A DNA stretch of 5,791 bases from Sphingobacteriia bacterium (GTDB taxonomy: Bacteria > Bacteroidota > Bacteroidia > UBA7662), in contig RFPG01000091.1 in assembly GCA_009926245.1 (NCBI GenBank), positions 1 to 5,791 of the forward strand, given 5' to 3'. The stretch's first letter is position 1. Each line of letters opens with the position of its first letter. Under the pieces are notes generated by a model. It was not told the DNA's origin and ran no database searches. It worked only from the letters and a program-made list of their open reading frames with translations. Below are positions 1-5,791 of the stretch, piece after piece. Made by a program: the position numbers and the translations under genes.

Positions 1-1
1 C

Positions 2-796
2 ATTTTGTACTTGGAAGCATCTCGCTTGGCCGAGCTTGAATCTCATCCGGCGATTGAAACCAAAGGCTCGCCCAAAACAGTACCTGGCTGGTTGCTGTGG
101 CTCTGGCAACATCGACACGGTGGGGCGCGGGACTGCGCTCAACTGGCAAGACCTGACGCTCCACTTCAAAATCCTGCCTTGCCGGTGGTCGCCTTGTTGG
201 AAACCAACCATCGTTACGAACGCCTATCGGATGCCTTGAAGGAAGGCCATACCCTGGTTTTGGAATGGCAGGGCAAAGGCACGGCCAAAACAATGCGCAT
301 TCGCACCAAAACTTTGGATAAAACTTGGGTAGAAACCTCGGATCAGGCCGATTTACTCAAATCCATTCGATCGGCCCTGCGACAATGCTCCCAAGCCTCC
401 AAGGCCATCAAGCGCCAACAGCGAGTGCAGGCATCAAAACTCAGTGAGGAACAAATTGTTCAGCAATTTTGCCGTTGCATTGACGAACACTATGCCGACA
501 ATCGTATCAACATACCCCATTTGGCACGGTTATGCGGAGTCAGCAATGTACGCTTACAACAAGTTTGTCAGCAGCATTTGGGCCAAGGTCCCAAGGCCTA
601 TTTAGTTCAGCAACGTATCAACAAGGCTACGGATCTTATCCGAAATTGGCCCGAAAACCGGCGTTGCATCTTATCCAAAATCGCTGAAAAGGCCGGATTT
701 TCATCGCCATCGTACTTTTCGGCGCTATTTATGGCCTACACAGGCCAAACGCCCACCGAATTCAGGCATCAGCACCTCCAAAACAAAGAACTTTAG
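2..796 (+). CDS. AraC-family transcriptional regulator, C-terminal part, with degenerate receiver-like N-terminal region (5' truncated by window edge)
   Basis: The reading frame is open at the left edge, so the true start lies upstream; the TTG at base 5 is only the first start-like codon seen. Numbering from it, residues about 155-256 form an AraC/XylS DNA-binding domain with two helix-turn-helix units. The first is about 170-191 (IPHLARLCGVSNVRLQQVC). The second is about 222-245 (ILSKIAEKAGFSSPSYFS), followed by the typical GQTPTEFR ending. Residues about 27-128 resemble the second half of a receiver domain: a WLLWLW strand, GGARDCAQLAR, the strand LPVVALLE, DALKEGH, and a final helix LLKSIRSALRQC. 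The phospho-acceptor Asp and the conserved Lys are not evident, and about 20 residues seem inserted near 90-110. It may be the end of a Bacteroidota-style hybrid two-component protein or a stand-alone regulator. The DNA-binding call is firm, the receiver call is inference, and the target genes are unknown. The gene ends in TAG, convergent with metG. Confidence 0.85.
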   Translation: MLYLEASRLAELESHPAIETKGSPKTVPGWLLWLWQHRHGGARDCAQLARPDAPLQNPALPVVALLETNHRYERLSDALKEGHTLVLEWQGKGTAKTMRIRTKTLDKTWVETSDQADLLKSIRSALRQCSQASKAIKRQQRVQASKLSEEQIVQQFCRCIDEHYADNRINIPHLARLCGVSNVRLQQVCQQHLGQGPKAYLVQQRINKATDLIRNWPENRRCILSKIAEKAGFSSPSYFSALFMAYTGQTPTEFRHQHLQNKEL

Positions 797-815
797 AATC
801 CCCTTCAAGCAGCGC

Positions 816-2984
816 TTAGCGGACTTGATCGCCGGGGGCCGTCCCCGCGCCCTGCGGTCCGACCAAAATCAGTTTGCCATCGCTGTTTTGGGCTAACAAA
901 AGCATGCCCCTGGACTCGACACCGCGGATTTTGCGGGGAGCAAGGTTGGTCAGCATAAGAACCTGGCAGCCCTTGAGCTCATCGGGGGCAAAGTGTTGAG
1001 CGATGCCCGAAACCACGGTCCGTTGCTCACTGCCCAGATCAACGCGTATCTCCAATAGCTTATCAGCACCGGCCACGGGCTTGGCATCGAGAATCTCGAC
1101 CAAGCGCAAATCCATGGCCGCAAAATCCTCAAAGGCAACCATCGCTGGTTCTTGGGATGGTTGAACCTTCCCCGATTCGGTCGTAGCCTGAGAGGGTGTA
1201 CCGGTCTGCGGTGAGGCTAGGGGCGATGCCGGCAATGATGTCTGTGATGATGCCTGTGATTCAATCGAATTGGATTCCATGGCTTGAAGTTTGGCAAGAC
1301 GCTCTTGGATCGTTGCGTCTTCGATGGGTGTAAATAGCAGCGTTGGAGGAGCCATTGGATGGCCCGTTTGCAGATAAACATCCTTGGCGAGCCCCTGCCA
1401 CCAAGCCATCCGTTGATCCTCCGAAGGAACCCAATGGAGCTGGGCCGAAAGTCGTTTGGCTGCATGCGGCAAGAAGGGCTCCAAAGCAATGCACAATTCG
1501 GCTGCCACTTCGGCGCCGGTACGTAGAACGCTCAGGGCCGCTTGGGGATCCGTTTTGAGTAATTTCCAAGGCTCTGTTTCTGCCAAGTAACGATTCCCCA
1601 GGCGCGATAGGTGAATCACGCCAGCCAGGGCCTCCCGTAATCTGAACTGCTCCATGGCTTCTAGAATTTCGGACCGCGTTAGGACCAAACCCTCGTGAAG
1701 GATTTGTGCAGCCGACCCAGGCTCCGTGGCCTGCATTTCCGGCAGGGGGCCGCAGCGACCTTCGTTCAATTTGTGGGTTAAAACCACCACCCGATTAATA
1801 AAATTCCCAAGGATTGCGACCAATTCCGAATTGACTCGGATTTGAAAATCCTGCCAAGAAAAATCGGCGTCTTTGGTTTCCGGCAAATTCGCCAAAAGGG
1901 TGTAACGCAATTCATCTTCACGTCCACTCATTTCTTGGAGGTACTCGTGCAACCAAACGGCCCATCCACGGGATGTTGAAATCTTGCGACCTTCGAGGTT
2001 GAGAAACTCATTCGCCGGAACCTGCCAAGGCAACACATAGGAACCGTGAGCCGCCAGCATCATTGGGAAAATCAACGTATGAAATACAATGTTATCTTTT
2101 CCAATAAAATGAATCAAGCGGGTATCCGGGTTTTTCCAATAATCTTCCCAACGATCCGGTTCGCCTTGGGATTCAAAGTACTCGCGGGTCGCAGAAATAT
2201 ACCCAATGGGAGCATCAAACCAGACATAAAGTACCTTTCCCTCAGCACCTTGCAAAGGAACAGGTACGCCCCAATCCAAATCCCTGGTCATGCTTCGGGG
2301 CTGCAGGCCTTGCTGAACCCAGGACATAAATTGACCACGAACATTGGATTTCCAACCCTGAATTCGTTGGGTGTATTCAACAAAGGTGGGATGTTGCAAC
2401 AATTCATCCATGGGAAGAAACCAATTGTTGGTTTCTCGGATGACTGGTTCCGTCCCGCTAAGAACCGAACGTGGTTGCAACAATTCATCCGGACTGAGGG
2501 AAGTCCCGCATTTCTCGCATTGATCACCGTACGCCCCGTCAAATGCACAATGGGGGCAGGTTCCAACAATGTAGCGATCAGCCAAAAATTGCTGAGCGGC
2601 GTTATCGTAAAATTGTCGGGTGACCTCCTCCCGCAAAAACCCGCCACGATGCAAGACCTCAAAAAAAGCCGTGGCCTCCCGGTGATGAGCGGCTCCCGAT
2701 GTCCTCGAAAAATGGGTGAATTCCACCCCGATGCCCTTGAGCGCATCGCGAATAAGGACATGGTTCCGGTCCACCAAATCCCGGGGGTGCACCCCTTCTT
2801 TGCGGGCCTGCAGTGTGATGGCTACTCCGTGTTCATCCGTACCGCAGATTAAGATGACATCCTCCCCCTTGGCACGCAGGTAACGGTGGTAAACATCGGC
2901 AGGCAGGTAACATCCAGCCAAATGGCCAATATGAACAGGCCCGTTGGCGTAGGGAAGAGCGGCGGTTAACAGATAGCGGGGCAC
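816..2984 (-). CDS. metG: Methionyl-tRNA synthetase with C-terminal tRNA-binding domain
   Basis: This cytoplasmic class I aminoacyl-tRNA synthetase charges tRNA-Met with methionine using ATP. The 722-residue protein appears complete. The start is GTG, supported because the catalytic fold begins at once (YLLTAALPYANGPVHIGH). The HIGH motif is at residues 18-21. A four-cysteine zinc knuckle lies at C143-x2-C146 and C156-x2-C159, as in the E. coli-type enzyme. The KMSKS loop is present as KISTS at 334-338, followed by the WAVWLHEYL stretch I associate with Bacteroidota; Lys334 is kept. The anticodon-binding helical domain covers about 380-560. Residues about 570-614 are a Ser/Gln/Thr/Pro-rich low-complexity linker. 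Residues about 615-722 are an EMAP/Trbp111-like OB-fold (FEDFAAMDLRLVEI, TVVSGIA, LAPRKIRGVESRGM), which usually strengthens tRNA binding and dimerisation. The gene ends in TAA 19 bases from the end of the convergent AraC gene and is divergent from icmF. No Shine-Dalgarno sequence is clear. Confidence 0.97.
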   Translation of the reverse strand: MPRYLLTAALPYANGPVHIGHLAGCYLPADVYHRYLRAKGEDVILICGTDEHGVAITLQARKEGVHPRDLVDRNHVLIRDALKGIGVEFTHFSRTSGAAHHREATAFFEVLHRGGFLREEVTRQFYDNAAQQFLADRYIVGTCPHCAFDGAYGDQCEKCGTSLSPDELLQPRSVLSGTEPVIRETNNWFLPMDELLQHPTFVEYTQRIQGWKSNVRGQFMSWVQQGLQPRSMTRDLDWGVPVPLQGAEGKVLYVWFDAPIGYISATREYFESQGEPDRWEDYWKNPDTRLIHFIGKDNIVFHTLIFPMMLAAHGSYVLPWQVPANEFLNLEGRKISTSRGWAVWLHEYLQEMSGREDELRYTLLANLPETKDADFSWQDFQIRVNSELVAILGNFINRVVVLTHKLNEGRCGPLPEMQATEPGSAAQILHEGLVLTRSEILEAMEQFRLREALAGVIHLSRLGNRYLAETEPWKLLKTDPQAALSVLRTGAEVAAELCIALEPFLPHAAKRLSAQLHWVPSEDQRMAWWQGLAKDVYLQTGHPMAPPTLLFTPIEDATIQERLAKLQAMESNSIESQASSQTSLPASPLASPQTGTPSQATTESGKVQPSQEPAMVAFEDFAAMDLRLVEILDAKPVAGADKLLEIRVDLGSEQRTVVSGIAQHFAPDELKGCQVLMLTNLAPRKIRGVESRGMLLLAQNSDGKLILVGPQGAGTAPGDQVR

Positions 2985-3055
2985 CTTGCAAAAGTAGGAC
3001 TTAGGAGCAGGCTTAACAAACCTCCAGCCCCTAACCCTGTTGTAATTTGGCAGCC
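2985..3055. other. Divergent intergenic region between metG and icmF
   Basis: These 71 bases separate the metG GTG start from the preferred icmF ATG and must carry the start signals of both genes unless transcription enters from outside. Apart from the metG-facing promoter candidate, I see no operator-like inverted repeat, riboswitch or terminator. The region is too short for a cobalamin riboswitch. On the icmF side, no good TAnnTTTG box and no Shine-Dalgarno sequence were found; TAATTTGG at 3043-3050 is only a partial match and lies too close to the start codon. Confidence 0.6.
2989..3020 (-). promoter_or_regulatory. Candidate Bacteroidota-type promoter for metG
   Basis: On the minus strand, TTTG (bases 3020-3017) is followed after 20 bases by TACTTTTG (bases 2996-2989). 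This matches the known Bacteroidota sigma factor consensus, TTTG at -33 and TAnnTTTG at -7, with spacing near the usual 19-21. It sits directly in front of metG. Transcription would begin only about 3-6 bases past the box, at or beside the GTG start, implying a leaderless or almost leaderless mRNA. Short motifs like this can occur by chance, so the call is tentative. Confidence 0.45.
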
Positions 3056-4369
3056 ATGCAGGAAATTCCCGTCTATCAACCCCGTAACCCCGTCCGGATT
3101 GTCACCGCGGCCTCGCTTTTTGACGGCCACGATGCGGCCATCAACATTATGCGTCGTATCCTCCAAAAAAGCGGAGCCGAAGTAATCCACTTGGGGCACA
3201 ACCGTTCGGCCGCTGAAATTGTGGACTGTGCCGTGCAAGAAGACGCTCAAGCCATTGCCATTACCTCCTACCAGGGGGGTCATTTGGAGTTTTTCAAGTA
3301 CCTCTACGACTTGTTGCGGGACCGGGGTCGCCCAGAGATACGACTCTTTGGGGGTGGAGGGGGCACCATCCTTCCGGTCGAAATCGAAGAACTTCACGCC
3401 TATGGGATCAACCGCATTTATTCCCCGGATGATGGCCGCGCCATGGGCTTGCAAGGAATGATCAACGATTTGTTGCAACAATCCGATTTTGCCATCGTCA
3501 AGGAAAGCGCGAATGACTTGAAGGCCTTGGCTGAACAAATCCGTCTTGGGGCGGACCCTGCCTTGGCTCGGGGCATTTCAATGGCCGAAAACGAACCCCA
3601 ACTTTTTGAAGAACTCATCCAAACCCTGAACGCCGACGGCGCGAAGCATCTTGGCCAAAAAGCCCCGGTTCTGGGCATCACCGGAACGGGCGGGGCGGGT
3701 AAATCATCGCTGGTGGACGAGGTCATTCGGAGATTTGTAACCCAAACCGGCGACCCGTCGGATCCCAGCGTCGGACCCCGCGTGGCCGTTGTATCGGTGG
3801 ATCCCTCCAAACGCAAGACCGGAGGCGCCCTCTTGGGCGATCGCATCCGGATGAATGCCATCCACCATCCCCGCGTTTATATGCGGTCCCTGGCAACCCG
3901 TCAGTCCAACCTGGCCCTGAGCCGACATGTTCGAGACACGCTGACCTTGCTTCAGGCTTCCCGCTTTGACTTGATTCTTCTAGAAACCTCCGGCATCGGC
4001 CAAAGCGATACCGAAATCATTGATCACAGTGATGTTTCGCTCTATGTTATGACGCCGGAATACGCTCTCCGAAAAAATTTACATCATCCCACCGGCCCGG
4101 ACCCGTTACCTCTCCGAAATCACCGACAGCATCCGGCGTTACAACCGCGATACCGAGGAACAGGCCCGATTGGCGGACCAATGGTACGCCTTGGAGCAAA
4201 GTATTCGAATTCTCGAGGAACAAAGCGGGGACCAAGCCCCTTCCCCCAATCCCAACCAAGCCCTCCACCAGGCCTTGGAAAAAGCCAAAGAAGGCCTCAG
4301 CGGGCCCAGTATCCGCGTTCTAGAATCCTGGCCAGCCCTGCGCGATGCCTACCATGCCGACGAATTTAG
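3056..4369 (+). CDS. icmF: Fused isobutyryl-CoA mutase IcmF, N-terminal fragment: B12-binding domain plus truncated G-protein chaperone domain (broken gene)
   Basis: This is the front of the adenosylcobalamin-dependent mutase that interconverts isobutyryl-CoA and n-butyryl-CoA. The ATG at 3056 (MQEIPVYQP) is preferred; an in-frame TTG lies at 3047. Residues about 12-145 are the B12-binding Rossmann domain: DGHD at 23-26, where His25 is the expected lower cobalt ligand, then SYQGGH near 71-76 and GGGGG near 99-103. Residues about 165-337 are the MeaB/MeaI-like G domain, which in this family gates cofactor loading and protects the mutase. It has a P-loop at 207-218 ([12 protein letters not shown]), [21 protein letters not shown] near 247-267, and ETSGIGQSD near 310-318. 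Family similarity stops after TPEY (bases 4052-4063). Everything from about 4065 to the TAG at 4367-4369 is out-of-frame translation of the downstream icmF sequence, not native protein. The NKxD motif is absent, so GTPase function should be lost even if the piece is made. Confidence 0.88.
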   Translation: MQEIPVYQPRNPVRIVTAASLFDGHDAAINIMRRILQKSGAEVIHLGHNRSAAEIVDCAVQEDAQAIAITSYQGGHLEFFKYLYDLLRDRGRPEIRLFGGGGGTILPVEIEELHAYGINRIYSPDDGRAMGLQGMINDLLQQSDFAIVKESANDLKALAEQIRLGADPALARGISMAENEPQLFEELIQTLNADGAKHLGQKAPVLGITGTGGAGKSSLVDEVIRRFVTQTGDPSDPSVGPRVAVVSVDPSKRKTGGALLGDRIRMNAIHHPRVYMRSLATRQSNLALSRHVRDTLTLLQASRFDLILLETSGIGQSDTEIIDHSDVSLYVMTPEYALRKNLHHPTGPDPLPLRNHRQHPALQPRYRGTGPIGGPMVRLGAKYSNSRGTKRGPSPFPQSQPSPPPGLGKSQRRPQRAQYPRSRILASPARCLPCRRI

Positions 4370-5791
4370 CTACCATGTCCGGGGCAAGGAGATCAAGATC
4401 CAAACCCGAACCACCACTCTTTCGGGGCTGAAGCTTCCCAAAGTGAGTCTGCCTCGTTACGCTAATTACGGAGATTTGTTACGGTGGTTCCGGCAGGAAA
4501 ATCTACCGGGTACCTTCCCGTACACGGCCGGCGTTTTTCCCTTCAAAAGAGAACAAGAAGACCCAACGCGCATGTTTGCAGGAGAAGGCGGCCCCGAACG
4601 GACCAACAAGCGCTTTCACTATGTGTCCTTGGGCATGCCGGCCAAGCGACTCAGCACAGCCTTTGATTCGGTGACCTTGTACGGCAACGACCCGGATCGT
4701 CGTCCGGATATCTACGGCAAAATCGGCAATGCCGGTGTCAGCATTTGCTGTTTGGATGATGCCAAAAAGCTCTATTCAGGCTTTGACCTTTGCGACCCAA
4801 CCACCTCGGTTTCCATGACCATTAACGGACCAGCTCCGGTCCTGTTGGCCTTCTTTTTGAATGCCGCCATTGACCAGCAATGCGAGAAATTCATCGCGGA
4901 GCAGGGTTTGGAGGAAGCGGTTCGTTCCAAACAAAAAGCCCTCCAATCCGGGAAAAAAGATTGGCCTGCTTACCGAGCCTTCGGTTCGGACCAAGCCAAC
5001 GACTCCCATGCCCTCCCCGAAGGCAACAACGGATTGGGCCTCCTGCTCTTGGGTTTATCAGGAGATGCCGTCTTGGCACCTGGTGATTATCAGCGAATCA
5101 AACAAAAGACCTTGACTCAGGTTCGGGGTACTGTCCAGGCCGATATCCTCAAGGAAGACCAGGCCCAAAACACCTGCATTTTTTCGACGGAATTCTCCCT
5201 GCGATTGATGGGAGATGTTCAGGAATATTTTATTGAGCATGCCGTCCGCAATTTTTATTCGGTTTCCATATCGGGGTACCATATTGCCGAGGCCGGGGCC
5301 AACCCCATCACGCAATTGGCCTTTACCCTGGCCAACGGTTTCACGTATGTGGAGTATTACCTATCGCGGGGAATGGATATCAACGGCTTTGCACCCAATC
5401 TCAGCTTTTTCTTTAGCAACGGGATCGACGCTGAGTACGCCGTAATAGGACGGGTGGCCCGGCGGATTTGGGCCAAAGCATTGCGCGAAAAATACGGAGC
5501 CGATGAACGCTCCCAGATGCTCAAATACCATATCCAAACCTCGGGCCGTTCGCTGCATGCCCAGGAAATAGATTTCAACGATATCCGAACCACCTTGCAG
5601 GCCTTGTATGCGATCTATGATAACTGCAATTCCTTGCATACCAATGCTTTTGACGAAGCCATTACCACGCCCACCGAGGCCTCGGTGCGCCGGGCCATGG
5701 CCATTCAGCTCATCATTAACCGGGAGCTCGGTCTGGCTTTTAACCAAAATCCTTTGCAGGGATCCTTTGTTATCGAAGAACTCACCGATCT
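4053..5791 (+). CDS. icmF: Fused isobutyryl-CoA mutase IcmF, C-terminal fragment: linker and substrate-binding mutase domain (partial, runs off window edge)
   Basis: This is the rest of the same broken gene, one frame over. It opens after a TGA at 4050-4052, has no stop before the right edge, and lacks a credible start: the first ATG is at 4572, inside the mutase domain. Family-like sequence starts at about 4065 ([19 protein letters not shown]). A helical linker extends to about 4360, followed by the TIM-barrel mutase domain. Clear landmarks are [10 protein letters not shown] (about 4524-4553), [50 protein letters not shown] and [19 protein letters not shown]. Phe at 4536-4538 occupies the place of Tyr89 of methylmalonyl-CoA mutase, and Gln at 5166-5168 the place of Arg207. 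That pair is the known mark of isobutyryl-CoA-type mutases, not methylmalonyl-CoA mutase. The extra segment between [11 protein letters not shown] and the LPEGNNGLG motif is, as I recall, normal for IcmF. The last visible residues, EELTDL, lie near the C-terminus of the barrel region; the remaining end lies outside the window. Confidence 0.88.
4061..4078 (+). other. Deletion/frameshift junction within icmF
   Basis: Upstream, the codons read TPEY ending at base 4063; downstream family sequence resumes in the next frame from about 4065 (L-S-E-K-I-Y). The frame change corresponds to a missing stretch whose length leaves remainder 2 when divided by 3, or one extra base. By my recollection of full-length IcmF, about 100 residues (about 300 bases) should lie between TPEY-G and the IIPPAR stretch, including the NKxD motif. 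A six-A run follows at 4072-4077. SEK already reads in the new frame through that run, so the frame change appears to sit at the deletion point, not in the A run. Confidence 0.8.

Noticed and set aside
797..815. A terminator between the convergent AraC gene and metG
   Set aside because: The 19-base gap has no stem-loop followed by a T run. The short AGCGCT palindrome at its edge is too small to support a call.
2393..2490. A 17-base direct repeat (2393-2409 and 2474-2490), 81 bases apart
   Set aside because: Both copies lie in frame in metG and encode DELLQ in two normal parts of the protein, after the zinc knuckle. Most likely chance or local codon similarity; no sign of a mobile or regulatory repeat.
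2046..2852. A 268-codon open frame on the plus strand, opposite metG
   Set aside because: It lies entirely antisense to a well-supported metG coding region, and its translation shows no recognisable domain; it is a shadow of the codon pattern of metG.
4071..4080. The six-A run after the icmF break as a programmed frameshift site
   Set aside because: Frameshifting could not restore the missing part of the G domain, and family-like sequence is already in the downstream frame before and through the A run. A deletion explains the data better.
3056..5791. Two separate genes (a stand-alone MeaB-like GTPase with a B12 domain, and a separate mutase subunit) as a new split system
   Set aside because: The second piece has no start codon near its beginning, the two reading frames overlap on the DNA, and the first piece ends in 101 codons of nonsense read from the mutase sequence. 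A broken single gene fits better.
1..5791. A previously undescribed multi-gene system, mobile element, CRISPR array or RNA gene
   Set aside because: The whole window is accounted for by three recognisable loci with short gaps; I saw no repeat arrays, transposase, tRNA-like or rRNA-like sequence.

Overview
The window most likely comes from a member of the Bacteroidota or a close relative, with roughly even base composition (about 50% GC by eye). Three things point there. The methionyl-tRNA synthetase has the KISTS form of the KMSKS loop followed by a WAVWLHEYL stretch. The IcmF-type mutase resembles those I associate with this phylum. The sequence just upstream of metG, read on the minus strand, contains TTTG, a 20-base spacer, then TACTTTTG, which fits the Bacteroidota -33/-7 promoter consensus. 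The assignment is inference, not proof.

Layout, left to right. (1) Bases 2-796, plus strand: the 3' part of a gene for an AraC-family DNA-binding protein, cut off by the left edge. Its N-terminal half looks like a degenerate receiver domain. (2) Bases 816-2984, minus strand: an intact metG (methionyl-tRNA synthetase with a C-terminal tRNA-binding domain), convergent with the AraC gene across 19 bases. (3) Bases 2985-3055: a short divergent intergenic region between metG and the next gene. (4) Bases 3056-5791, plus strand: icmF, the fused adenosylcobalamin-dependent isobutyryl-CoA mutase, running off the right edge. It contains the B12-binding domain, the MeaB/MeaI-like G-protein chaperone domain and most of the substrate-binding mutase domain.

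The main surprise is that icmF is broken near base 4065. The protein reads cleanly in one frame through the G-domain to TPEY, then continues cleanly in the next frame from [12 protein letters not shown]. About 100 residues of the G-domain expected between these points are missing, including the NKxD guanine-specificity motif. The two open pieces overlap on the DNA (N-terminal piece to 4369, C-terminal piece from 4053). This looks like an internal deletion whose length is not a multiple of three, either a real inactivating mutation or an assembly error.

The genes show no clear functional link. metG is housekeeping, icmF belongs to acyl-CoA rearrangement (branched-chain metabolism), and the AraC protein has no visible target. 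I did not find mobile elements, CRISPR arrays, RNA genes or an evident new multi-gene system.
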